Origin: Sugiyamaella lignohabitans
Lineage: Eukaryota > Ascomycota > Dipodascomycetes > Dipodascales > Trichomonascaceae
Length of the DNA: 64,000 bases
NCBI RefSeq assembly: GCF_001640025.1
Contig: NC_031672.1
Coordinates: 2,790,001-2,854,000, forward strand
Reading direction: 5' to 3'
Shown piece after piece: positions 54,545-64,000 of this stretch (the stretch's first letter is position 1; every line of letters starts with the position of its first letter). The notes under the pieces were generated by a model. The model saw only the letters and a list, made by a program, of their open reading frames with translations. It did not search any database and was not told the origin of the DNA. The position numbers were made by a program, and so were the translations under genes.

Positions 54545-55435
54545 TTAGAATCTTGACTGACTGACTTGATGTTCTGACTTCTGACCATATGGATTAGAGT
54601 GATGGGTGGATCTGGAGACGAAGATGTCTGGAGGTGGACGACATGGGGGACTACCAACTGGTTTTCTTGGAACTTTGAAATGGGATTCCTGGGGTGAAGG
54701 GGATACCTTTCTGACCGGAGCTGGAATAGTTTGTGTCAACTTGGATGAATCATTGTCAACCGGTTTGAATGACTGTCTGAGCCACTTTACTGACTTGGCA
54801 GACACTTTCTTGACCATTTTGGGTGTTTTTCTCAACTTGTTCTTGATGGAATTCTTGACCCGTGATGACTTGGTTAAAGTGGGTTCAATTTGAACCTCTG
54901 ATGGTCTTCTGGCCGGAGTAGTATTGTCCTGGCCTGTTGATGGAGTACCTGTGGAGAATGATGTATTAGTCTCGTTCTCCTCACCTGAGTCCCACTCCCA
55001 TCCTCTCACAAGATGTGGAAGATTAATTATTACCAAACCAAAAACAAAAGCCACGAATCTCACGGTATCAACTCCTCTCTTTGCCTTCTTCAGTCTTCGC
55101 TTCATCTTTGATTGAGGGGGAGGAGGGGGTGGAAACGGCGGGGACACTTGTGGTTTCCAATTTCGAATCAGCTCTTCAATGGAAGGAATTCTCTCCTTGG
55201 GTGGGGGTGGAGGAGGTTCCTTGGGGAAAAACCAATGATAAATCAATGAACATAGTGAAGTAGTGCACCAAATGGAACAGGAGCAGAGTGAACAAAAAAT
55301 GGTCCAGACAATGACAACAAATGGTTTGCCAATCAAAGACCAGAAATCAATAGAAAAATCAATGAGATCAAATAGGAAGATGGACAAGAACCCACACAAT
55401 TGAATGGAAAGAAGAAGACCGGATTGGTTAGCCAT
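54545..55435 (-). CDS. Hypothetical proline-rich membrane protein
   Basis: The 296-residue product is not recognised. It starts with two hydrophobic segments (about 8-28 and 35-68, the second Cys-rich: FCSLCSCSIWCTTSLCSLIY). Two polyproline stretches (EPPPPPPKE and PPFPPPPPPQSK) follow, then a third hydrophobic segment (about 122-142, VRFVAFVFGLVIINLPHLV) and a basic tail rich in Lys, Ser and Pro (KNSIKNKLRKTPKMVKKVSA). The start is the first ATG. The frame is much longer than its neighbours and amino-acid use is structured, so a real gene is likely, but no homolog could be named. Confidence 0.55.
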   Translation of the reverse strand: MANQSGLLLSIQLCGFLSIFLFDLIDFSIDFWSLIGKPFVVIVWTIFCSLCSCSIWCTTSLCSLIYHWFFPKEPPPPPPKERIPSIEELIRNWKPQVSPPFPPPPPPQSKMKRRLKKAKRGVDTVRFVAFVFGLVIINLPHLVRGWEWDSGEENETNTSFSTGTPSTGQDNTTPARRPSEVQIEPTLTKSSRVKNSIKNKLRKTPKMVKKVSAKSVKWLRQSFKPVDNDSSKLTQTIPAPVRKVSPSPQESHFKVPRKPVGSPPCRPPPDIFVSRSTHHSNPYGQKSEHQVSQSRF

Positions 55436-58204
55436 TGTGATGAAAGTCTTAACAATGACGGTGAGTTGTGAGTGAGTGGTAATTTAATTGTGGGTCAAGT
55501 AGTCCAGTGGAAATCGGTTATAATTGGTTCCGATTTCAGATTATTATCAATTGATAGTCTTCTTGAATCTAAAAACGAGTCAAGAATGATCAATGAGCCG
55601 ACAAACGATTAATTAAGAACAGATGTTTTACCAAATGATGGCCAATGAGAAAGACCAAGGTAAAGCTGTTACAATCGTTTGAAAGAGGCGGAGCACGACC
55701 AAAGTACTCTGCTAAACAGATAAAATAATAATAAAAGCTAGAGGGGTCTGGAATAGACTAATGCCGACTAGTAATAGCTACCAAGGTACAAGGTAGAAAC
55801 TCTTTCAAATCGTAACAAAAAACGTTACAATCAAGACTACCACAACAAATAAACAGTTGTAAGTCTTAAAATAACAATCAATAATAAAAAAAGGATTCGA
55901 AACGGTTGAAATGTTGTTAAAACTCGCAAACTTTGATCTCGGCTGTAAAATCTCTTGAGCAGAAAAGGTAGAGAGGAAGAAAAGAACGAGGGAAAAATGT
56001 CGTCCTAATAAACTACGAATCCCATAATCTATCTAACACAGCCTTGTACAACAGAACGCCGCGCGGCGTCACCCCTGTTAGTGGGATATTGGCTCGGACC
56101 CTGCGTTATCTCGCATATGCAGGGACTACTGTGGGAAAATCGTTTCTGCAAAGTAGCATTAAAGTTAGACATCGAGACTTTCACTAGTCGCTGCTTCTCC
56201 TGAGATCATATATTATTGCGTAGAAAATCTCTCTGATAATATCTGGTAATAAGGTGACTATTATTATATATATTTATTCACAATATAATTGCGTCAAAGT
56301 ATTACCTGGGCAATATTTAACCGAACTTTTAGCAAGTCGGAAATTTATCCTCCTCTATCAATCCTCATTCCCGATGGTTGGCTGACTTCTGATGTGACAG
56401 ATCAAGTGACCTGTCATGTTTGGGACTGCTGGCAAGGTTGCAAGGTTGTCCCATGCCGGCCAATCTTCATGCATGGCTGGGTGCTGCCAGCCGTTATCTT
56501 GCAGATTATCCGCTCGCCAAATATATGAAAATATATGATTACTCCTGGCATTCCAACTCAACTGAGTTCCACAGTTGACAATTTGCCAATTCTTCTACCA
56601 TACACACACTTATTTTTCCTTTTTGCCAAGCTGAGGAACCTGGGTCAAGCTATTGGTGTATCGATACTGCCGCAAGACGACGATCGCATGGGCCCTGCAT
56701 GTTGCTGTAAGCCAATCAAAAGGAGGTTTCTAAATCAACACATGAAGATTATATGCCTCTGAAAATTGCCTCCGGCGGCTGGGGCTCCGCCCCAGACCCG
56801 GTGGCTCCTCTCGCTGCGCTCGAGTCGTGCTTGTGGGACCCGACCTCTACGTCCCGAGTGGTTGGTATTGGATCCCACGTCTTAATAATTTATCCACTGG
56901 ACTATAGATCAATCCAAACTAACATTTGAATCTCACTAGCAGTCGAGATTTAAAATTGGATTGGAACAGCAGTTGGATATGGCTTAGGCTCAATGACTGA
57001 TACAGGCACTGGTTCAATTACTACTACAAGAGCTAAACAATCACCGTTGTATATCCGACAAATCACTATTCAAGAATTTTAAACAATTAATAGAAATTGC
57101 TGTTACCTATCCAGTAAGATCACTTGGTTCATACCCGCCAACTCGTAACGGTTGAGTGAGGTCTTAGAGCTCGGACTACAGATCTGGCTCTAGCGTTTTA
57201 GTCAGAGTTTTGCCAGCTCTATGACTTATCTTCAGCTCTCTGCAATTGTTGAAATCGTCTCATGACGATTACAATAGCTTATCCGTTCTAACGGATAATG
57301 ACTTCCGCCATCGCCAAGGCTTACTCCTGAAACTGCCTCATTCGGCATATCTCACGTGACTATGTCGAATACTACGGTTCGGCTGGCCAGTCACCATGTT
57401 TGTTTACATTGTCTAATTGATGTGAGATAACCAAGTTCGTGGTCCATATCTTCAAAACAGTGCCAGTTCCAAATCAGGCAGAATGGCCTATTTGTGTATA
57501 GAGATACTCTTTGAAAACTGTTAGGGCAATTTAATTGACCCCTACAATTTTAGTAGGCCACTATCCCTCTCAGGCATCAGACCAACTTTGCAATGGACTT
57601 GGTTATCCAAATCCAGGACTAAAAGCTTCTGGAATATTTATAATTGGCACTGGATACTCATTTCCTTTCTCAGATTTTGGCCATTTGGTTCTTTATACTA
57701 TTTTCAGATACCCGTTATCGTCCATCTGATTCACATCACAAGACTCCACCTATGTTGTGGTGTCCTAGCCCCGTTAAAGAGGTTAGATGGTGTCGACGAT
57801 CGCCCAGTAAGGTGACCTACTCCCAGATTATACAATTTCACCTGACCCGACTCATCACTTTTGGAACGGCCCTATTACATTCCAATACTGCTCTCTGTCC
57901 TATTCATGGCCTTCTATCTCTCCAATAGACTCACCAGGATGCTTTTTGATTCAGACAGACCCCAAGCTGGGACAGACAAAACCCCCACCACGCCGAAGAA
58001 CGCCGCAGTTAATTAAGGGTTAGGGCGGAGACGTTGTCTGAGGGATAATGGGGTTCGGGGCCAAAATTTTTCAGGCAGAAATTTTTTTTTCAGGGCATGC
58101 AGTAATTTTTAAACGCTGATATTTCTCGCTTTCTTCTCTCTTTTTTTTTCTTTTCCTTTTCTTCACACCTTTTTTTTAATACAAAAAAAAACAAAAAAAT
58201 AAAA
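55436..58204. other. Intergenic region membrane protein gene to SSB
   Basis: 2.8 kb without a supported gene. Contains two copies of the CGTTATCTYGCATAT segment (56104-56118 and 56492-56506), one solo GC-rich arm (56767-56827), and, from about 58080, the pyrimidine-rich SSB promoter and leader with poly-A/T tracts. Confidence 0.5.
56767..56827 (+). repeat. GC-rich element, solo arm
   Basis: Complete plus arm, core loop TCC, one change beside the core (AGACCCGGTGG). Confidence 0.9.
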
Positions 58205-58611
58205 GTAAGTAGTGCCATTTAGACAACTGAGCATGCTACGAGGGACAATGAAACCCGAATGTTAATAATCTGGACTGAATTGGCCGTTTGAAAGATTTTC
58301 AAACGGGCGAGGATTCGATGAAATCTGGTTGAATTTTGTACGAAGTTTCACTGGGAAATTGCTACTTCGCGCATTTTTTCTTGCAACCTACTTTCCACGA
58401 ATTCACCTAGAAATACATTTCGAGGGGGCCTGAAAGCCTCCGGCGGCTGGGGCTTCGCCCCAGACCCCGTTGCTCCTGCTTCGCAGGAGTTGCTGGGACC
58501 GTCGACGAGACGACTCGAGCGAAGCGAGAGGAGCAGTGGGGTCTGGGGCGAAGCCCCAGCCGCCGGAGGCATATGTCTCCAGCCACAGAGAACCCGTGCT
58601 AACAAAACTAG
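58205..58611 (+). other. Predicted 5'-UTR intron of SSB
   Basis: A GTAAGT donor follows the pyrimidine-rich leader. GCTAACAAAACTAG supplies a branch site and acceptor directly before the SSB ATG. The 407-bp intron contains a complete GC-rich element (58436-58571). The first exon would be non-coding. Inferred from splice signals only. Confidence 0.6.
58436..58571. repeat. GC-rich element, complete copy inside the predicted SSB intron
   Basis: 136 bp, short arm first (loop TTC), spacer GCTGGGACCGTCGACGAGA, then long arm (loop TTC). It ends 40 bp before the SSB ATG. Confidence 0.94.
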
Positions 58612-58986
58612 ATGACTACTGCTGGTGACGGAACTTTCCCTGGTGCTATCGGTATCGATTTGGGTACCACCTACTCGTGTGTTGCTACCTACGACTCTGC
58701 TGTCGAGATCATTGCCAACGAGCAAGGTAACCGTGTTACTCCTTCGTTCGTTGCTTTCTCTGACAAGGAGAGACTTATTGGTGATGCCGCTAAGAACCAA
58801 GCTGCTCTTAACCCCAAGAACACTGTCTTCGATGCCAAGCGTTTGATTGGTAGACGTTTTGATGAGGACTCTGTTCAAAAGGATATCAAGACTTGGCCTT
58901 TCAAGGTTATCGACTCTAACGGTAACCCCTTTATTGAGGTCCAATACCTCGAGGAGACCAAGACTTTCTCTCCCCAAGAGATCTCC

Positions 58987-59038
<52 letters not shown>

Positions 59039-60462
59039 AGGTCGAGAAGGCCGTTGTCACTGTCCCTGCCTACTTCAACGACTCTCAAAGACAAGCTACC
59101 AAGGACGCTGGTGCCATTGCTGGTCTTAACGTTCTCCGTATCATTAACGAGCCTACTGCTGCTGCCATTGCCTACGGTCTTGGTGCTGGTAAGACCGAGG
59201 AGGAGAAGCACGTTCTCATTTTCGATCTTGGTGGTGGTACTTTCGATGTCTCCCTTCTTCAAATCCAAGGTGGTGTCTTCACTGTCAAGGCTACTGCCGG
59301 TGATACCCACTTGGGTGGTCAAGATTTCGATACCAACTTGTTGGAGCACTTCAAGACCGAGTTCAAGAAGAAGACTGGTCAAGACATCTCTGAGGATGCC
59401 CGTGCCCTCAGACGTCTCCGTACTGCTGCTGAGCGTGCTAAGCGTTCTCTTTCTTCTGTCACTCAAACCACTGCTGAGATCGACTCTCTTTTCGGTGGTG
59501 AGGACTTCAGCGTTAACATCACTCGTGCCAGATTCGAGGCTCTTAACGACGCTCTTTTCAAGTCTACTCTTGACCCTGTTGCCCGTGTCTTGAAGGATGC
59601 TGGTATTGAGAAGTCCAAGGTCGATGAGGTCGTCCTTGTCGGTGGTTCTACCCGTATCCCCAAGGTCCAAAAGATGCTTTCCGACTTCTTTGACGGTAAG
59701 CAACTTGAGAAGTCCATCAACCCTGATGAGGCTGTTGCCTACGGTGCTGCTGTCCAAGGTGCTATCTTGACTGGTCAAGCCACCTCTGAGGAGACTCAAG
59801 ACCTTCTCTTGCTCGATGTTGTTCCTCTTTCTCTTGGTGTCGCCATGGAGGGTAACATTTTCGCTCCTGTTGTTCCCAGAAACACCACTGTCCCCACTCT
59901 TAAGAGACGTACTTTCACCACTGTTGAGGACCACCAAACCACTGTTCAATTCCCCGTCTACCAAGGTGAGCGTGTCAACTGTGCTGAGAACACTCTTCTC
60001 GGTGAGTTTGACCTCAAGGGAATTCCTCCTCTCAAGGCTGGTGAGCCCGTTCTTGAGGCCATCTTCGAGGTCGATGCCAACGGTATCCTCAAGGTCACTG
60101 CTGTTGAGAAGTCCACTGGTAGATCTGCCAACATCACTATCTCCAACGCTGTTGGTAAGCTCTCTTCTGACGATATCGAGAAGATGATCAACGACGCCGA
60201 GAACTTCAAGTCTGCTGATGAGGCTTTCTCCAAGAGACACGAGGCCAAGCAACACCTTGAGTCTTACGTTTCCAGCATTGAGGCTTCTATCACCGACCCT
60301 GGTGTTGCTGCCAAGATGAAGCGTGGTGCCAAGGACCGTGTTGAGACTGCTTTGTCCGATGCTCTTGCTGCTCTTGAGATCAAGGATTCCACTGCTGATG
60401 ACTTGAGAAAGGCCGAGCTTAACCTTAAGCGTGTCGTCACCAAGGCTTTCGCCACTCGTTAA
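58612..60462 (+). CDS. SSB1: Ribosome-associated Hsp70 chaperone Ssb
   Basis: The 616-residue protein is an Hsp70 of the Ssb class. The ATPase domain (about 1-390) shows [48 protein letters not shown] and [14 protein letters not shown]. The substrate-binding domain follows and the lid ends in AFATR with no EEVD, as in Ssb (613 aa in S. cerevisiae) and unlike Ssa. Ssb folds nascent chains at the ribosome exit together with RAC. Codon choice is extreme (nearly all Gln CAA, Lys AAG, Gly GGT), as expected of a very highly expressed gene. That bias also opens a long antisense frame, which is an artefact. A 5'-UTR intron is predicted upstream. Confidence 0.95.
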
Positions 60463-60929
60463 AATGCCAAAATGGACCCCAACACATGAACGAAAAGATT
60501 TTTTGCTGTCAGCAAATTTTTCATGTCATTTATGTTTTTTATTTGAAAAGAAAAAAAAGGTTTGTCAGAGGTTTTTGCTATTTAAAATTATATAATGATA
60601 TGTATAATTCTCTGTTTGTATATGATGCCTAAAGATAATAAAAATTTTTAGAGGTTTTATGTGTTTGCCTGAGGGATACTGAGTTTGGATTCGTACTAGG
60701 TGTTCATACACGTATTATTAATCCATAATTTTGACAACCATAGTTTAAGTTTCGTATATATTAATTTGTATGGCACAATTGTCATAATTCAAAATTTCGA
60801 CTGACTTATAACTTGGATGGCATCCAGAGATTTCTCAGATAAAACAAAGATATTAATATTAAAATACAAAGTAAACAAAAAGCGCCAGTAAACAACCAAA
60901 TCCAACAAAAATCATGATGATCGGGTAAG
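60463..60929. other. SSB 3' region
   Basis: AT-rich 3' UTR with poly-T and poly-A tracts in the first 150 bp. No gene seen. Confidence 0.5.
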
Positions 60930-61727
60930 TTCAAATCAATCTAGTGTGCGGTTTCACAAGTCAATCCAGCTTTGTTCTTGAGTACATGTTTGTTACCTCC
61001 ATGAGAGACGAAGAATGATTCTTCAACAGATGTAATCCCACTAAAACAAACAGAGCTAGCTCAATTGGGTTGAGTAGCCAAGTTCTGGATCGCAGTAGTT
61101 GAATCCCAAGATTCCATTTCATGGTAAAGGAGTGGTACTATTAAGAGTCCATTGGCCAGGTGGGTGAGTAGGGAATGCCACCTAAGGCGCCAAGTCTTTG
61201 ATTGCTCATCGTCCGTCCATGAATATTGTGAGCCTTGAACTCCAATCCAAAATGTCGCTAAGGAAGCGCCGTAATTGGAAGGATTCAAGAATCTCCAGGA
61301 GTAGACTGGCAAGGAGCCAGCACTACCGTAGTCGAACGGTCTAAATCGTCGTCTGCTCGCGGTGTGCGAGGCGACTGATGAAGTGAACAACAAGGGACGA
61401 TGAGCAAATGTTAGACTTGGGACCTGTGAGCCAATGAATGATATCCGATATCAGCCGGGGCTCGGGATGCCGCCGACTGAGGATCGCTAATCCGAAGGGA
61501 AATCATGATGATAACCAATCCAATAGTACCAAGAGTGAAGCCATGACAGCTGAAATTCTGGAGAATGATCTGAAATCCATAGACTAATAGTCCTAGCATG
61601 TATTGGCCATCGAAGAAAATGGAATGGCAAACAAGGCATTGGAAGCCTCTTAGTTCTGCTAAACTGACCAGATCCCCGCACAACTAGAAAAAATGAACTT
61701 AGAAACATGTGGCCCCAGATCCGTCGG
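60930..61727 (-). repeat. Conserved 3' flank of PIPK copy B (duplicate of 421-1192)
   Basis: Same orientation relative to the kinase as at the left end. Match quality is patchy at the edges and about 96% by eye in 61258-61443. An ORF on the minus strand (61061-61393) resembles the shorter one in copy A, but indels shift frame, so protein coding is doubtful. Confidence 0.7.
61348..61375. other. Conserved hairpin in PIPK copy B flank
   Basis: Identical to 831-858, with the same two-part stem and GGTGT loop. Confidence 0.4.
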
Positions 61728-61930
61728 GTGGGGGAACCACGACGGATTGAATGAAATTGAGAATTCTCATTGCATACTTCTTAGGGTGAACAACATCTAC
61801 AGTAGAAGCTACCAAATATCAGTCTTTTGGCAGCATGCTCCACTCTCTTGTGCCAACTAACGTCATACCTAGAATAAGCTGTGTTCACTAGCATGGGGAT
61901 CACATTGAAGCCCGACCAACAATTAAAAAT
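61728..61930 (-). pseudogene. Decayed 3' remnant of PIPK copy B
   Basis: The DNA past the stop of copy B still aligns with the last 80 or so codons of copy A, including the stretches matching SWRKRAETTVKGLMFG and VDVVHPAKYGARFLNFVQS. It is interrupted by several small indels and a stop. Confidence 0.7.
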
Positions 61931-64000
61931 TCATAATGTTATGTTCTTCCAATAAGCCAACATCATTTTGAAGTTGATACAATAACTGGACTCTCGTTGA
62001 TCTCCATCTGAATGTAGAGCCTGATCCTTGTCAGTCCAATCGAGATCTTTGCATACCACACGGCCAGAATTATTTTCTCTTACTCCGGCTCGTTTCCCAT
62101 GGCTGGATCCTTTGAGATCATAGACCAGCTTAGTCTTTTTGTGAAGCAAATTCTCCATGACTACAAAATGAGATCTCTTCCCATTCAAAAGAATGGTGTA
62201 ATGTCCCAGATAATAAGGGAGCTGAGTATCAGGCTGGGCCATGATATTTTCGTAATAGTCAGCCAAGAAGTCAGAATTAGCAATGACTTTGTGTTCTTTG
62301 CGCCTGATAGTCTTGATGATGTACTTGCCATCCGAAGTGAAAAGGAAGTCAGAGCCGGATTGTCCAGGTGATTTGGTTTCATTAACCTCAGACTGCACAA
62401 CAAAAGAGTTCAAAAACCTATGGTGGTCAATTCCACAAATACTGCGAATGTTCTGGTAAACAATTGGCGAATGGACCTCAAGAATGGCACCACCATCAAG
62501 TCTGTAATTCTTACTCTCCAAAGTGAAGTCGCTGAGTCCGTCTTCGCAAGGTGGGTTAGCATAAGTAGCTGTTTTAACACCATTGAACATGAGAGTGGAT
62601 CTGGAAATGGAAGTGGTTTTACGAGATGCAACCTTTCTCATAACAGAAGTGGCCATTGCCTTGACTCTTGTAAACAAGCGTGGTGTCTTGGATTTTCTGA
62701 CTTCCTCAACTGAAATGTTGTCAAAAACAGTTGCTTGAGATTCAGGCTCGGATGAAGCCAAAGAACTATCCGACTCAGCAAATGAAGAGTCAGAGCAAAC
62801 TGGAGATTGGGGCTCGATAGGAGCGGCCCCGGTAGGATCGGCCATGTAAGCCTCTGCCTCAGCCCAAGTTTGATGGGATACAATTGGGATACCAGTGTCA
62901 ATAGATCTTTGAACCATGGCTTTGTGGCCATCAATCTCCTCAAGGAGACTAGTAAGCAATGAAATGTTTTCCTCAAAGGAATTCATCTTCTTGACATCAG
63001 ATGAGTCGTCAGTCTCTTCAACGTCAGCGGGAGTGGGAGCATCATAAAATGACCAAGCATCAGCGGGGGCTTCCCACATAAGCTCAACTTCTCCTGACTC
63101 GGCAAATAATTCATCGTACTCGGAGACAGCACGAAGACGCTCCTCCTTCTCAAAATCAGTAGGCGACCAGTCTGAGAGGGTGTCATACTCAGGATCATCA
63201 CCAATGTAGGGTGAGCTCTTGAACTCATTGCAATTGACTTCCTCGGGGGCTCCTAGTGTCACATTAGACTCAACAGAGTCAACAGAATCAGCAGGTGAAT
63301 GAGAAGAAGCACCAGTGATAAATTTCTTGAAACAATTAAAAGCAGAAAGCTTGACAGGAGGAGGGGTCTCCTGTTCAATGTTGGCCAAGGAGCCATGGCA
63401 ATAAGAGTCATTCGATTTGGGAAGACGGGGAAGTTTAAACTGATCATAGCTGGCCAAAGCACGAGTAACCAAAGAAGGTTGTTTGTAGTTCTCAACAACC
63501 TTAACTTCTTCCTCTTTTTGGGATTCTTCCTCCTTAATAGTCTCAAGGGACTCACGACCATCGGTCTCAATAATATTAGAGGGAGTATTCTCAACCTCCT
63601 TGCAATCAGCTTTTTCACCAATGTCAACTCCCTCGGGGGATTCAGCAGAAGTGGGGATTTCAATTGCAACGGTCTCATTTGATTCAGAAGAGACAACATC
63701 ACCAATATTAACTGCCTCGTGGGATTCAGCGGCAGCTGAAACATCAAGAGTCTCATCCGACTCGGTAGAAACAACAGAACCAACGGGTGAATGAGGAGCT
63801 GAACCAGAATTGGAAACAGAGCCCCGGCGACGAACGTCACCCAATACAGGACGACGACGAACTCGGTGAGTAGATCTAACCAAAGTACAAACCAAAGGGG
63901 ATTCCATACCGTTTTCCTCCCTTTCACCCGAATTAGAACGGATCAAAGAATAGCGGTGATACGCAAGCCCACCCTCAAGAGGGAAGCGAAAATTGGGGTC
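61931..64000 (-). pseudogene. PIPK copy B, 3'-frameshifted and open at the window edge
   Basis: The frame is open from the right edge, with ATGs at 63907 and beyond, so the true start may lie outside. The first half (to about residue 420) is acidic and Glu/Ser-rich with SDETL-like repeats shared with copy A. A PIPK domain follows: GQSGSDFLFTSDGKYIIKTI, LVYDLKGSSHGKRAG and VCKDLDWTDKDQAL are intact. Just afterwards a net +2 indel relative to copy A shifts the frame and the protein ends within 25 residues. The DYSLL and MID segments with the catalytic Asp are lost. In the original frame HNIM is still legible but a stop replaces DYSLL. Kinase activity is therefore unlikely, although the long N-terminal region could still be expressed. 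Confidence 0.75.

Noticed and set aside
55436..58204. Short ORFs of 60-95 codons (for example 57644-57928)
   Set aside because: Overlapping in several frames, no conserved motif, no ordered codon bias.
3648..58571. GC-rich palindromes as mitochondrial GC clusters transferred to the nucleus
   Set aside because: No accompanying AT-rich mitochondrial sequence, and copies sit inside introns and 3' UTRs of nuclear genes.
58348..60255. 635-codon open frame antisense to SSB
   Set aside because: It arises from the extreme codon bias of SSB, has Leu/Ser/Val-rich shadow composition, and runs through the GC-rich element. No promoter or family similarity.
63259..63927. 222-codon minus-strand frame overlapping PIPK copy B
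   Set aside because: Leu/Pro-rich alternate frame of the acidic N-terminal region; the other frame continues into the kinase domain.

Overview
The window is nuclear DNA of a budding yeast (Saccharomycotina). Short spliceosomal introns (GTAAGT/GTACGT donors, CTAAC branch sites, CAG/TAG acceptors), a yeast-type gene set (RAM1, SEM1, RPT5, PRP17, RFT1, SSB) and a class II tRNA-Leu(CAG) all agree. The tRNA implies that CUG is read as leucine, so this is not a CUG-Ser yeast. The gene content and the many GC-rich palindromes suggest an early-branching lineage near Trichomonascaceae/Dipodascaceae (Sugiyamaella-like). The genus is a guess from memory, not proven.

Layout. 0-7.2 kb: a phosphatidylinositol-phosphate kinase (PIPK) gene on the minus strand and a divergent PIPK-fold pseudokinase on the plus strand. 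7.2-9.3 kb: a gene-poor stretch with a 90-bp direct repeat, then an intron-containing tRNA-Leu(CAG). 9.5-29.9 kb: a compact block with BCKDH E1-beta, a mitochondrial ribosomal protein, the calpain RIM13, farnesyltransferase beta RAM1, SEM1, a BTB-like protein, CWC24, RPT5, PRP17, BCP1 and a Pex30/Pex23-family dysferlin-domain protein. 29.9-34.5 and 35.6-45.5 kb: two gene deserts around one 2-oxoglutarate dioxygenase gene. 45.5-52.6 kb: an AT-hook protein, RFT1 with a very long N-terminal extension, and an Hrd1-type RING ligase. 54.5-55.4 kb: an unknown membrane protein. 58.6-60.5 kb: the ribosome-associated Hsp70 SSB. 60.9-64 kb: a second PIPK copy, frameshifted at its 3' end, whose 3' flank is almost identical to that of the first copy 60 kb away.

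The most distinctive feature is a dispersed GC-rich element of about 140 bp. It has two inverted arms of about 55-62 bp around a spacer of about 22 bp, and occurs as complete or solo-arm copies at about 25 loci (about 37 arms). Each arm contains short hairpins whose apex on one strand reads GCGNAGC, the known ultra-stable GNA-triloop DNA mini-hairpin, and the N varies freely between copies. Copies lie just past stop codons, between convergent genes, inside the BCP1 intron, inside a predicted 5'-UTR intron of SSB, and in the gene deserts. They create many false ORFs rich in the words PPAAGAPPQTP and GGWGSAPDP.

Functionally the ordinary genes are housekeeping: proteasome (RPT5, SEM1), splicing (PRP17, CWC24), ER glycosylation and quality control (RFT1, Hrd1-like), pH signalling (RIM13), prenylation (RAM1) and mitochondrial metabolism and translation. 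Two splits not visible as single ORFs were resolved: RIM13 has an 11-bp first exon, and SEM1 has three exons.
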